This document shows, piece after piece, positions 34,736 through 51,130 of a DNA stretch of 64,000 bases. A program made the translations under genes and the position numbers. The DNA is from Glandiceps talaboti. Taxonomy: Eukaryota > Hemichordata > Enteropneusta > Spengelidae. The stretch is from the NCBI RefSeq assembly GCF_964340395.1, contig NC_135553.1, positions 8,982,501 through 9,046,500 of the forward strand, in the 5' to 3' direction. Numbering within the stretch: the first letter of the stretch is position 1; the number at the start of each line of letters is the position of its first letter. The notes under the pieces are model-generated. The model saw only the letters and a program-made list of their open reading frames with translations. It searched no databases and was not told the DNA's origin.

Positions 34736-36873
34736 ACCGTCATTATCCACAATGTGTTACTAGTATGTAGAGAAATCACAACAGACAGGATAGTGCAAAA
34801 AAGGTTTCACATTTGTAATGTCACAGAAATGTTGTTGCCAGACTGATCCTTTGCCCTTGTAAGGATTTCATACATCACATTACGCGAAAGACGTCGCTTA
34901 TTGGAATTTAAATGGCACATATAATTCATTAGCTGAGGGAAGAAGTTTTAATGTGTGTATATACATATATATGTAAATGGATGGTTGGAGAACTAGTATG
35001 TGACTGTCCAAAAAACATATGGTTTCTTGTGCATCAGATGGACCGGATGGCCTATGACCATACATTTGGTATTTGCATGAAAGGAAGATTTCATCACCTG
35101 TAGAACTTCCATGTACAAATTTAAATGATTACTCAACACATTTACAAATAGTACATGGCAGTTACTTCAACGAGTATTCCCATGGACAACATTTATCTTT
35201 CTAATGTAAACACTGATACTGTGACGGAATGTAATTTATGTAATGGAACGTATATTTGCCGACATTAAATATATATTTAAGGGCTACATTTGTATATTAG
35301 CAGCGATAATATTTTGACAAATCTGAGCTGACAGAACAGATATACACAACAATTAAAGTTTATTTTAATTGAATATATGTATTTAAAAAAAATACATGTA
35401 ACTCGATCATGCCTGGAAACATGTTGATAGGGAACAAGTTGTCACTGCATAACTCTATGTATGTAACCTCGATCGTGTGTGTCATGGTTAGACATTTTCA
35501 TGATGAAATATTGGTTGTTTATATTACTAGAAAGGAACCAACCATGAAAAATTATGTTTTCCAGTAAATGTATATATATATATATCATGCTTTCATCTAC
35601 ATCTATCTGTAGAATACTGTGTAAACATGGGATTATCACATACACGGAAATGTCTACACTTAAAGTGGCCAGATGGATGAGGATTGGGTATTTATTTTGG
35701 AGTTCTTAATTTAAAAAATAACTTTATCATGACTTCCTATTTCAAAAAATCAATGTGAAACAACATATGTCAAGTCCTTGTTTGTACAAAGTCAATACAT
35801 TGCAAAAGAACAATACATGTGTAAAATCTTTGTTATTGTACGTACAATAACAAACTTGTTTGCATGTTTTTTAGCGTTTTACACCATATTGCGTTATAAA
35901 CACAGTTTGTCAATGTTGTTTCACATTGATGAAGGACCGAGGTACATGCTTGTGATAGCAAGGTAATTTCAATTGAAACCTGGCACTCCTGGGCAGATTA
36001 GATAATCCAGAGCTCTGAGATAACCTTAATATTACATCTGATAGCTGGAAAACATTCAGGATTAGTGTACATAAGTAAAGTTTGAGACATTTGATACATT
36101 TGACATCCGACTGCAGCAGATGTTACCAACCTTTTTTTCTAATCATTCCCAACAAGTTATACAGTCATTGCTTCATGATTCTATGCTTGCAAACACGCTT
36201 GTTGCCACCAGCTTTAATCTAGTTTCCTGTCCTACATCACAAGTCTAGTAGTGAATTACAATATTACTATAAATCTTTTTGAAATCTTCTTGAAAGATGT
36301 CCTTATTTGATAAATTTAATCTGGAATATGATGGCGGTTGATATTTTTGATATAAAATATTATGTGATAGAGTTATGTCTTTACTTCGAAAAATAAGAAT
36401 ATGAAAAAAACCAAAGGTATACCATTTGAACCACATCTCTATTTTTTCCCCTTATTTTGCCTTGTCTATAACTGCAACTGAGTAATGGTTCTTATATATC
36501 AGAGTGATGATTGGTCTCGAAGATATATCTTTGGGTTCTCCTAATGGCTAGCTTGTTCACTGTGTTGTTGTGATACATCGTTAGCTTGTCGTGTCTCCTA
36601 TCCCTCGTATCAACAGTTTGTCTTGAGGTCATTTTAAAAGTTGGTATTTACGTATTGAAAATTTTGCTGAAGCTGTTGATATGAGGAGTAGGAGATACAA
36701 CCAGCTAATGATGTATCTCAACAATGCAGTGAACACATGTACACAATGTATTGGCTCACCTGATGGGGTGGCCCATGGGAGTGGCTGATATGATAGGGTG
36801 ACACAATAAAATGTATATGACAGCCTACGAGATTATCAATCCATTCATCCCATTGAGAGAATGGTATTGTTAA

Positions 36874-37018
36874 CTAAGTTACAATAGAAGTTGTTGATGG
36901 ATTGTTAGCAGTCATGTTGTCCATATACCAGTCTCGTAGAAAGTGATGCTCTGGTTCTTCGTGTACAGTAAATGTCACTTGTTTTGCTGTAGGATTCCAT
37001 TCAAATAGGTATACAACC
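36874..37018 (-). CDS. DXO: DXO coding exon 6 (C-terminus)
   Basis: The acceptor is CATCCTCTTAG. Encodes VVYLFEWNPTAKQVTFTVH and a tail ending at TAG (36876-36874). LFEW matches the family LFSW position. Confidence 0.93.
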
Positions 37019-40000
37019 CTAAGAGGATGAAAACAGACAATAAATGAACTGGAAAGTTATAAAACTGACTTTTATATCTAATTAAGATATTGCAAGAAAG
37101 GAAAGTAAAATTTATTATAAAAATTATTCTATATAATAGCAGTCTTAATCATTTTAAAATGTTGACTGAGAGATTCAACAGGAGCACCGACAACAATGAA
37201 TCTCTCAGCCTAATTCAACAGTAAAATTAATGTTACATCTGAAAACTTATTTTTTTAAATTCTGATCAAAAAATACAACTACAATAAAATTCCTGCAGTG
37301 CAAGATTATGTATGCATTGTGAGAGGGACATCAGATTGCTTGACAATGTTTATGTCCATTACTTAGGCGTAGAAAAAAAATTGTGTGGTTCCAATTACAT
37401 TCAATTTTAAAATAGGTGGGGTGGGTAGATTTTTTATTTTATTTTGTTGTATATATTTTTTTCATGTGTGAGTGTCTAGTTCAGGTTTTCCATTGTTTTC
37501 CAAATGGTCTCTGTGTTGTTTATTTCTTCCTATCAGATGTACAGCCATTACAGATTGGAAGAATAGTTTTATATTGTCTTTTTAAGTTGATGTCAGTTTC
37601 GGCACCCACTATTTCTTGTGAGACTTCACGATTTTCATGAATATCTTATTTATATTTTTCTCGAATATGGGAAAAAAGTTTAGGGTCGGCGTGAAAAAGT
37701 AGGTGGGGTCTGGTAACCGGAACCAAACAACTTTTTTATTTGGCCTTATGGATATCACTGTGCCATGAGTGCATAGTCTGATTATTAGGATTGTTTCACT
37801 TGGCCACTGAGGGCACTGTTTGGAAGCAGATTTTGGATGGATGTGAATATTAATCCATGTGCGTGATGTACGATACATTGAAAATTGTTCTCTCTCAGTG
37901 TTAGACAGCAAAGGTCAATGGAATTCTCAACCAATCCAAATGCACTTTGTCTTTGATTTCAAATTAAGTATATTTCACTGAAAATTGAGAAGAAGACTTG
38001 TTGAAAATGTGATCAACTTTGAATCAGACTGTTATTACAATGAATACTTACTAATTGAATTGAAGAAATAACACATAAAAAAATACTTACTGTGGATCAT
38101 CTCGTTTCACTACTTTCTTCACAAAAGTCAGAAATTCATCACAAAAGTTGAGACAAACAGAAGGGTTCCATGCATAGCGTTCTCCCTATGTGATCAAATA
38201 AATCTATACTAATCATACTCTAATACTGGATTGTTCTTTAAGTATATAAACATTGGTCTCCCAAGAATTCTAGTGAGGGCCATCCCTCATAGGTTCAGCC
38301 TTAGTGCAGGAGGAAACCGAAGTACCCTGGAAAAACCTGTATTTTCCGGTAGAGTCAAACTGAATGACGCTCTTCTTACTTACAGCATGGTAAATTTAAT
38401 CAAACCCTGAATGGGTTTGAACCCTGACCACAGTGGTAAGAGGCAAGTGGTTTAACCACTCGGCCACCGACAACCCTTTTTATCCCTTTGTTTTTTTTAA
38501 ATGTCTAAATGAATTGAAAGCTACATTCTATCACAGTTTAGTCAACTAAACAATAATAAATTTGATTTACTGACACAAAGTGGCACAAAGGGTGTCACTA
38601 CATTTAGATGCTGCAGTGACATAGATAACCTAACACAGCTATTTTATTTGTTCATATAATTTAATTCAGCTTAATATTCAGCATGGTTCAACAGGGCATA
38701 TTTGACATGCTAATGTCTCTAAATAATCAGTTACCCACATTTCAGACAATTTTTGAAAGATCGTGTAAAATGCAAAGGTGCCAAAAATCAGGGAAAACTG
38801 AGGGTTAAATTTTTCATTTTGAATGTAAAATTCACAGCTGTACAGGGAAAAGTCCACACAATGGGGGCACAAGACCCTCATGAGTTGTTAAACTTAAACA
38901 ATTGAAGAAGCAAAATTATTTAAATTAATTAAGAATAGTCAACATGTTATGAAATGCCATGGGTAAAGATGGTTGTTAAAGTGTCCTATTAAAAGCACTC
39001 AAAAATTCTGGCCTAAAGAGCACACCTAGTGACCAAACTTTACAACCTTTTGTCTTTTCAATTAACAGAATATGACATATCTGTAAAATTAAAATAGCTG
39101 GCTTCAATTCGATTGATACTATTTTTATCACTTGATATGCTACCATTTCCTTACCTTCTGTAAATCTGGCACTCTTAGAGTTTCAAAACTTTCAAGTCTC
39201 ACCACCTTTCCATCGTCATCCCTAAAACCACAGATAATTGTAGGTACACCAACCAAGAAAGACTGTGCCCACCATTTGATCAATTTGAACCTGAGGAGAA
39301 GAGAGAGTGAAATAAGTTAATTTTTTTTTACTCATGCAGACTGCAGCAACATTGTCATCTGTTAGTCTAACCCAGTAATCCAACTTTGTAAGTGTAAATC
39401 TGACGTCAAAAATTATCAAATACATCTCAGATTAGGATTAAAATTTGAGTGTCAAAAGAGTTGTCAGGTTGACTTATAGAAATAGCTGGTCCAGAACAAA
39501 ATAATAATCCTATGTAATCCTTATGGCTCCACTGATAAGATAGCACTATATACTAATAGTGAAAGAACCTGTGATTGGATCATGGACCTTCAAACAGGTG
39601 AAGCCTACTACAGTTCAGGTTAGGATTACAATTTAGGCAGGAAAACAAGTCGTCTGGGAAAGCTTTATAAAAAGTTAGTCTTGAACAAAAGAGTAATCTT
39701 ATCTACTCTTTGGCTTCACCAATAAGTTATTATCCTGGTAGTTGAACCTTCAGTTTACTAAGGTAGACACAAACTAAACACTATTGTCGCAACATGTTCA
39801 TACAACAGTAATAAGCTATTGAATGGACTTCCGTTTAATGAAAGTCTCAGTAGGGAGTTCAAGTTCCATAAACTTGCAGTGTAGTGTTTTGGGACTTCCA
39901 ATGTTTACACTATCTTGATCACAGAGTGATTAGATTCACACAACAGAGGAAACCACTATCACCCGCTTGTGTAATCTACTACATTGAAGAACAATAGATT

Positions 40001-42613
40001 TAGTTTGCGTCTGTCTTAGTAAACTGAAGGCTGGATTACCAGTGTTGTAACACTAATGTGAGAAGAGAAACTAGTATTTGAACTGAATCACAAACAATTT
40101 AAGTGTCACACCGTTTAAAATTCCTATATTGTCTCTCACTGTCCATTTCTCTGCTTGTCTTAAGTTCTATGTAGTGACTCTGAGACTTGTGTTTGGGTGA
40201 TTGGCAGCAGTCTACTTCACCAGAAAACACCAGGGAGTGAGTATTCAGTCTGGTTCTCACCACACTACAATAACCATCGCAATTGTTGACAGCGCCCTCT
40301 GTGTCAGGTTCCTGTTGACCATCAACTGGAATAAAAGGAACAAAACTTTTCACTGCTAAATTTTAATATCAGCAACCCAAATTTTTTGCTAACATTTTGC
40401 CGTTACTGGGATGTACAACAATTATTTTGATATTGATTAAAGGAACCATATATTGTGATACACATTCACCAAAGAATATCTAACCTAAATCAGGAGACAG
40501 GCATTGAGCCTCGGATCCCAGCTGTACCACTAAACTCATTTCATGTTTCTTGAGTGAGGCATGTGATTACAGCCTACTACAGTACACTCCTGAAAATGCT
40601 GACAAAAATCAACAAAGTTGTTGAATTCATTTCTAATTGTTTACTCTCTGCACAGAATTTTTTTTGCATGAGGCCAAAGATATAATTATGTGAAATTAAC
40701 AGTCTGCAATGAACTAAGGGGAATTAATGCATACAATCCAGGTGCTGTACATGTGCTGAATCAAAGCAAGAAATGATACAAACTTTTCAGAAATATTACA
40801 TTGTGGGATCCATTTACGAAACTTGTTTGACTAAGTAATTCGAAATATTCATTTATAACTACGATGAACCCAGGAACAAAGAATATTCATTCCTTCATCA
40901 GTTACTTATTGAGCATCTCAGGCATCCTATACTTACCACTGGTAACATACTGTTCAAATTTATGTCCCCAGTATGTCATCTCTTTTTGCCTGTCTGGCAT
41001 ATTTAGTCTCTGCTCCCTGGCTTCTTCAGTTTCTACTTCACTCATGTAGTATGTGCCATTAAAGAGAGAAACCGCCATCATCCAGCCATCTCGGTTTTCA
41101 TATGGTGTACATAGTAGTTTGGTCAGGTGACCTCGCCATGTGATGAAATCTGTGTGTAGACTAGATAATACAACATATTACAAAGAAAAAAGATACCACA
41201 GATAATGTTTACTATCTTCACAGTACTCGATAGTCTTAATGTACAAAAGTTAGCAAAGTACAGATACACATATTGATTATCAGGTATGCAGTGTCTCAAA
41301 GAATCTGTGCACTTATATATGGATTCTTCCCTGTGTCCTAGTAATGCATAATAGCTACAGAATTGCCCATAGTACAAAATATTCAATTCCAGCTCCGTAC
41401 AGTGTGTAGGCAAAGTTGACCAATTTGATAGGGGGTCAAAGGTCAAAGCTGACCAATTTCAAAGTCAGAGCACAGGGTAAAGGACAAATAATTAATTTTG
41501 TACTCACGATTTTCCGGATTTCTAATATTATTTTCTGTATATTTCAAATAAAGTTTTAAATACTGTTTCCTCTCACTGTTTTGTTCTATTTTCTACCTGA
41601 TATCAATGTCTTATCTGAGTTTATCAGCTTTGCATTAATTAGTAGCTTGCTAGAACAAACTCACTATTTGCCCAAACTAACGCATTATGCCGTGAGTGTA
41701 AACATCTACTGATCCGACTAATGGTAATACACGGACATTAGTCGGATCAGTAGATGTACAAAATTGATTATTTGTCCTTTACCCTGTGGTCAGAGTTGGA
41801 GATGCACATAAATCATTAGTCTATCTGCTAGACCTCGTATGTTCTTCTGATAGAATACGACACACGACCGAACATCGCTTTCGAGGATGGAACATCACTG
41901 CGAACTTCGTTCGCTTATAGTATCGAAAGAAAGCCCGAACGTCTAGCAGCAAGACTAATAAATCATTGCACAATCAGCACTTATTCTTTATTATCAAACA
42001 GATCTTACTTGCTTTCTTCTTTTTGTTCCATACCAATTCCAGTGTCCTCTTTTCTTTCGTTTTTAATGTGTTCTTCACAATTTCCAATCTTCTTGTTTTC
42101 TCTTCCCTCTGTTTCGAAGTTTTTCTGTTCACCATCACCGATCCCTTCCTTATCCCCCAATGGTTTACTTTTACAGTCATTCGGTTCAGTTGCTCCCTTG
42201 TTAAGTCTAAATTTCTGACGATTTGCTTGGACCCATTTCAAAACAAGATCTAGTCTGTCCCGATGATCTTCCAACTTCCGAATGAATGTGTCATACCCAT
42301 GACCGAGGTCAAAGCCCAACCTATGACGATCCTTCGGTGGATAGTAATATGAAAGCTGTCTGTTATCGTTATAAAAAGTTCTGTTGATGTCGATGGAAAA
42401 GCTGCCAATTTCTGCAGGTTTTCTGAAGAATGGATATCTGCGATCATACAGATATGGATGTGTTTGCAGACTTTGTGTTTGGACATGTGCTGCCATTTCT
42501 AGATTTTCTAGATAAGAAATATGTCTGTTTGTTTGTGATACTGTTCTTTGCTCATGTGATGTTCTACTTTGTTTGCAATGTTCATCTTGGCTACCTTCGT
42601 GTTGTCGCTTCAT
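36874..42613 (-). CDS. DXO: DXO/Rai1-family decapping exonuclease, complete, 6 coding exons
   Basis: Exons in transcript order are 42613-42009, 41160-40937, 40325-40112, 39290-39155, 38185-38091 and 37018-36874, giving 472 residues. All joins keep frame. The start is the first ATG after an in-frame TGA. DXO proteins remove incomplete 5' caps and NAD caps and degrade the RNA 5' to 3', mainly in the nucleus. Family metal-binding and catalytic residues are all present: R211 in TWRGHLTKL, E271 in HKFEQ, E313 and D315 in SGEVDC, E330 and K332 in IELKTS, and Q357 in WWAQSFL. Residues 65-135 match the family N-terminal domain (KPAEIGSFS, LSYYYPP, GYDTFI). Human DXO is 396 residues. The extra length is a charged low-complexity linker at about 141-201 plus a longer N-terminus. 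Its divergent neighbour is STK19. Confidence 0.96.
37365..37746. mobile_element. MITE, copy 2
   Basis: Same family and orientation as 5576-5954, 382 bp, in the last DXO intron. Inverted ends contain TTGTGTGGTTCC on the left and GGAACCAAACAAC on the right, each bordered by an A- or T-run and AGGC/GGCC. Confidence 0.8.
38091..38185 (-). CDS. DXO: DXO coding exon 5
   Basis: Encodes GERYAWNPSVCLNFCDEFLT and KKVVKRDDP. The donor is CCACA/GTAAGT. Matches the family WNPSVCMNFC segment. Confidence 0.94.
38240..38477 (-). mobile_element. tRNA-derived SINE in a DXO intron
   Basis: On the - strand a tRNA-like head (38477-38405) contains TGGCCGAGTGG (A box, 38466-38456) and GGGTTCAAACCC (B box, 38424-38413) at normal spacing, resembling a Ser/Leu-type tRNA. 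A body follows that carries, on the + strand, GCAGGAGGAAACCGAAGTAC, then CCTGGAAAAACC. I recall this central motif from widespread invertebrate SINEs. It is a repeat and not a functional tRNA gene, because the stems are imperfect. Confidence 0.82.
39155..39290 (-). CDS. DXO: DXO coding exon 4
   Basis: The acceptor is CTTCTCCTCAG and the donor is CAGAAG/GTAAGG. Encodes FKLIKWWAQSFLVGVPTIIC and the following GFRDDDG, a highly conserved family block with the last catalytic glutamine. Confidence 0.95.
39425..39720. repeat. Diverged tandem duplication in a DXO intron
   Basis: A segment from about 39430 (TTAGGATTAAAATTTGAG) is repeated from about 39619 (TTAGGATTACAATTTAGG) with matching order of TAATCYTAT and GGCT-CACYRATAAG blocks, spacing about 190 bases. 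Confidence 0.5.
39748..40030. mobile_element. Inverted-repeat element in a DXO intron
   Basis: CCTTCAGTTTACTAAGGTAG, then ACACAAACTAAA at the left, is matched in reverse complement by 39999-40030 with three mismatches in 32. Similarity continues inward for about ten bases. No target duplication was found. Confidence 0.65.
40112..40325 (-). CDS. DXO: DXO coding exon 3
   Basis: The acceptor is TTATTCCAG and the donor is AAACG/GTGTGA. Carries the catalytic SGEVDC and IELKTSREM motifs. Confidence 0.95.
40937..41160 (-). CDS. DXO: DXO coding exon 2
   Basis: The acceptor is ATTATCTAG. A second AG ten bases further on gives the wrong frame. The exon encodes NLHTDFITWRGHLTKLLC through YWGHKFEQYVTS. 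The donor is AGTG/GTAAGT. Confidence 0.95.
41471..41788. mobile_element. 318-bp MITE with 7-bp target duplication in DXO intron
   Basis: Starts CACAGGGTAAAGGACAAATA and ends with its reverse complement (35-bp termini, one mismatch). GTCAGAG flanks both sides (41464-41470, 41789-41795). An inner perfect hairpin of 22-base arms (ACATCTACTGATCCGACTAA, then TG) lies at about 41701-41757. The superfamily is unclear. The duplication length of 7, or 8 with one mismatch, would allow a hAT-like element. Confidence 0.82.
41817..41957. mobile_element. 141-bp foldback element with 9-bp target duplication
   Basis: Begins TAGTCTATCTGCTAGAC and ends GTCTAGCAGCAAGACTA (15 of 17 bases complementary). ATAAATCAT flanks it exactly at 41808-41816 and 41958-41966. 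The size and duplication length suggest a Mutator-like non-autonomous element. It sits 29 bases from the neighbouring 318-bp MITE. Confidence 0.83.
42009..42613 (-). CDS. DXO: DXO coding exon 1
   Basis: Residues 1-201 plus two bases, donor AGCAA/GTAAGA. Holds the N-terminal family domain and the Glu/Lys-rich linker. The open frame extends upstream of the ATG to a TGA but has no other ATG, so 42613 is the start. Confidence 0.93.
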
Positions 42614-42821
42614 GGTTTCAGACCAGTATTTGTCTCCGATATTCAGAGACAATTTTCCCCGTCAAATGATTTGAGATCTGTGGTGAGAATTAAAATGATT
42701 TCAGACTATATTTCCGTTTTTAACATTTCCCAGTCACTTTTAACTTAAGTAACTATTTTAAAAGTGTACATCATACATGTTTATTGGAAGTTATTGGAAT
42801 CACAGGCACTCGAATCAATAT

Positions 42822-42864
<43 letters not shown>

Positions 42865-43250
42865 GGGGGGGGGGAAATGTATATAGTGAATAATACATTT
42901 TAAAAAAATCATACATATTGATTCGAGTGCCTGTGATTGGAATTATAATCGACTGTGTATACCAAACACTCCATTTGTCTTCCTCTCAAATCGAAAAGAA
43001 ATCGAGTGGTTTCTAGAAAGAATTATATTACAAAGTATTGGGATTTAAAAATCTGATTCACATATACGGAACTTACTTCTATGATGCTTGAATTCTTGAT
43101 ATTCTGTATGTTTATGTAGAACCACACGTGCATGAGTCCACTGCATGTGTACTGCACATCATCACAGCTGTACATATGATCTTTCAACTTTTGACCCCCG
43201 TTGAACTTGTGCTTTCGACCAATCAAACTGTTTCATTTCGGAAATCCAGC
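42614..43250 (-). other. DXO: DXO 5' UTR: likely non-coding first exon and intron
   Basis: On the - strand a strong donor AGAA/GTAAGT ends a putative first exon at 43077. An acceptor CTCACCACAG starts the second exon at 42677, 64 bases before the ATG. The first exon would run from the divergent promoter (about 43250) to 43077. Inferred from splice signals only. The intervening intron carries the palindrome at 42798-42938. Confidence 0.55.
42798..42938. mobile_element. Perfect inverted repeat enclosing poly(T)-poly(G)
   Basis: Thirty-seven-base arms (AATCACAGGCACTCGAATCA onward) at 42798-42836 and 42902-42938 are exact reverse complements, each ending in a T/A run. Between them lie about 36 T and 11 G. 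ATTGGAAT occurs at both outer ends, overlapping the arms, and may be a target duplication. Confidence 0.75.
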
Positions 43251-43400
43251 ATGGCGGCGGTGTTGGTGCTGACGACGGAGAAGTTACTGCAAAAATATTA
43301 TCTAAAGTGAAATATGCAAAGCCTAAGCCATATTTCTGTCGACAGTTGGTCATTTAACGGTGTGTAGGAATATCGAAACGCATCGGTGTTTGCGAGGTAT
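43080..43400. promoter_or_regulatory. Divergent DXO/STK19 promoter
   Basis: The putative first-exon donors of the two genes (43077 on -, 43396 on +) are only about 320 bases apart, so transcription must start between them. A CCAAT box lies at 43219-43223. GCATGGCGGCGG at 43249-43260 resembles the YY1 element common just downstream of TATA-less starts. No TATA box is evident. The CATG there gives an ATG on both strands. Confidence 0.6.
43251..43310 (+). other. Possible uORF in STK19 leader
   Basis: ATGGCGGCGG begins a 19-codon frame (MAAVLVLTTEKLLQKYYLK) ending at TGA. It precedes the likely first-exon donor GAG/GTATGT at 43396. It would act as an upstream frame only if transcripts start before 43251. 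It does not join in frame to the STK19 protein because it stops. Confidence 0.35.
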
Positions 43401-43870
43401 GTTTGCATTTTAATACAGAAATACCGACTCGGGTTTCACGTACATTGATTGATTGCCCACCAATCATCATGATGTACAACTTGAAATAGTTTTAACTTTT
43501 AGCTTTACCAGCAATGCAAGTCATTGTAGTGCTGCACTGCTGTCACGGTGGAGTCACTCGATTAAAGACAGGTAAATCACTTGTCATTTTTGTCAACCAA
43601 AACTTAAAATGTCAAGACTTGATGATCAGTGTGTGTTACGATTCTGCCAGCTGTTACAGTTTGTTTCATTCTGGTCAAGAGTACGGTACAGGGTAATAGC
43701 ATTTCAGAGATAGTTGAAATTTCAATAGGCAAGGCTGAAGATTTGGTGGACACGTGTATTGGAAAAACGATATAATCTTTAGGTAAATTGAGTTTCTAAT
43801 ACCTACAAATCGTCAAATTGAGACGTCACAATATTAGGTTTCTGTCATTCATGTATTTATTTATTTATTA

Positions 43871-43939
<69 letters not shown>

Positions 43940-44475
43940 TTGTTTGTTTGACTCAAGCTCCAGGCCCATACAAACATGAAGAAATATAAATTAATATACA
44001 TGTACAAAAGCTGTCACAGACCAAAGTTACATGTACATTGGAGAAAGTTTTCATACATATATGAATAAATAAATGAATAAATACACATAACAGACATTTT
44101 CACTGTTTTCAATTCTCCCGACAAAATTAGAAACACATTTACACATAAATTCACCGAATGACAACTCAATAAAATCTAAATATTAAACTAATGCCACAAC
44201 ACCTAAACAAGATAAGTTAAAAAGATTTCTAAAATTATTATATTGCAAGTTTATATGTATGTCCACTGATCATCAGTTTCACTCATATTGATAATATATA
44301 TCTTTGCCCTTCATAATATTGCAAGTCTCACCTTTTGGAAGGATGTCACTCTGAGACTGAATGATTAATTGGAATATATGCAGTTAACCAGGAAACCCCC
44401 ACCCACTTGAGATTTTTTTGGCTGTGTTTATTTATTCAAACTGTTTTACTCTAGATCATTTACTGAAAAACAACA
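43260..44475 (+). other. STK19: STK19 5' UTR: likely non-coding first exon and intron
   Basis: A donor GCGAG/GTATGT ends a putative first exon at 43396. A pyrimidine-rich acceptor ending TTTTACTCTAG starts the exon holding the ATG at 44455. Inferred from splice signals only. Confidence 0.5.
43873..43949. repeat. (TGTC)n microsatellite
   Basis: About 15 TGTC units followed by TTTG units, in the 5' intron of STK19. Confidence 0.97.
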
Positions 44476-49212
<4,737 letters not shown>

Positions 49213-51130
49213 GAACAAGATTGCCATGTGTAAGGACACTCAGCTTCTGTCACAACATAACAATGTGGACATCAGATGAATACCTTAATCAGGGAGTTAG
49301 TGCATGAAGAAAATACGCAAGAATGCAGAACAGTGGACCGACTATACAATAGAAACACATTTGTATTCAAGCTAGGGAGTTTGAATTGGGTTAAGTAAGT
49401 GATAGGAATAGTGTTAGACTCCCTAGCCTAAACCAGATTTATAGTGCCTTCAATGGATGGCCACCGTTCTACATAATTAGTATGGATGAAATAGACACGG
49501 TTCTAACCTATGACATACCTATCAATCCAAAGAGATTGATACATAGTTATTAGGATACTGATTAAGGTGGACCTATCACAACATGATGAAAAGAAAAACT
49601 GAAATATAATTCCTTATTTGAATTCTTCAAGTGCTACAAAGTTACATTTTTGTCCATTTTCAAGTTGTTTACCGATACCCTCACAGCAAAGTTTCACTTC
49701 TCTACATATTTTTAAATTGTCTATACTGTACCTGTAGTCACCACTATTATTTTTGTAAAAATATACTTGCTTGCTCTGCACTGTAGATTATTGTAATATA
49801 AATTGTGTGAAAGTTTGTTTATATTGTTTTCATTTCTGTAATATATTATTAAATCTTTATTGCAGGATACACTCCCATATATACAAAAACACAGATACAA
49901 ATAACAATACAAGAATACCGCTGACATTAACAATTATTCTTCACTCTATCAAAAAAAAAATTAAACAGAAATTTGCATCTGAGAGCTTCAAAATAGAATA
50001 TAAAGTGTTATTCAATATCGTGTAAAAGCAGGATCTTTTAGTGCTCCTGTTCCTTGATAACCCAAACAGAAGTTATGCTCAGAATGAAATTATATACCTG
50101 ATGATTTGTGACGATAGACTTTGAACAAATAGTTATGGAATACCGTAATATTGTACAACATTTAATATTCAAAACTCCTCTATAACTGTAGGACAGCTCA
50201 GGGAAAAATGAAATTCCAGAGATGTTTTGCATTATGTGGATCCAAAGTATCTGTTAGTTCTGTAGATTGATTCAAATGTTTGATAATTGAGTCTACTTTA
50301 GTATATACTGAATACCTCATATTAACTACCAGCATATCAAAAGTTGGAATATATGTATTGGATATAACTTCATGTAATGGTCATCATTTTCATTGTAAAA
50401 TGCATCATAACAATCTATGATACATCATTTGAATCCTCCTGTCCTTCGAAAAAGAATGTGTGCTAGTAGACTTTGAAACTTTGCTAGCCTAGTGTTATAA
50501 CAGACTTTAGGGACAACCCTTGATATTATCTTTCGGTTTAATTTACAAGACTGATTGCATTATGTGTTCTAGCTTCTATACAGTACTGTCGTAAGAATGA
50601 GAGTTCAAGAGTTATTATTGTATACATATAAGAATCAAACTCTAAGTCACTACCTCTGCTGATTATATTCATACAAGTACAAGATATGAAATGAGTATGT
50701 AATTTATTTGTTTTCAGGTGATTCCATGAAAGAAATTTACAATCAAATAAATGTACAATACATGTTGTTAAACAGAAGATCATGACTCACTATCAAAACT
50801 GTTTACATGTTTATGAAGAATCACAATTTTTTCATCATAATTAATAGAAATATCATACAAGAATTTCAAATTTATTTAATTGATTTAAGAAATGTATTAT
50901 GTTTTAAACACAATGAGACATCACTCAGTTGGCAAAGTGCAACCATTATTTCCACGCACATTTTTGCTTTTTTTGTGAAATGATCAAAAAAAGCATTACA
51001 AAGGAAGTGAAAAATAAAAGGAATTTTAAGAAACTTTTTATGTGGTCTTGCATTTTTTTCAAAAACATCAGGTGTAAAATACAATTTGTTTTGGCACACA
51101 TATAATCAATTCTCAGTGGTTGGAGTGAAC

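Noticed and set aside
38405-38477. Functional tRNA gene (also 27290-27366)
   Set aside because: A and B boxes are present but the stems are imperfect and each is attached to a SINE body.
42614-42652. DXO start upstream of 42613
   Set aside because: The frame extends 39 bases further but only from TTG, with a TGA just above. No ATG is available.
43251-43310. ATGGCGGCGG frame as the true STK19 start
   Set aside because: It stops after 19 codons without joining the conserved protein. The ATG at 44476 begins the family N-terminus.
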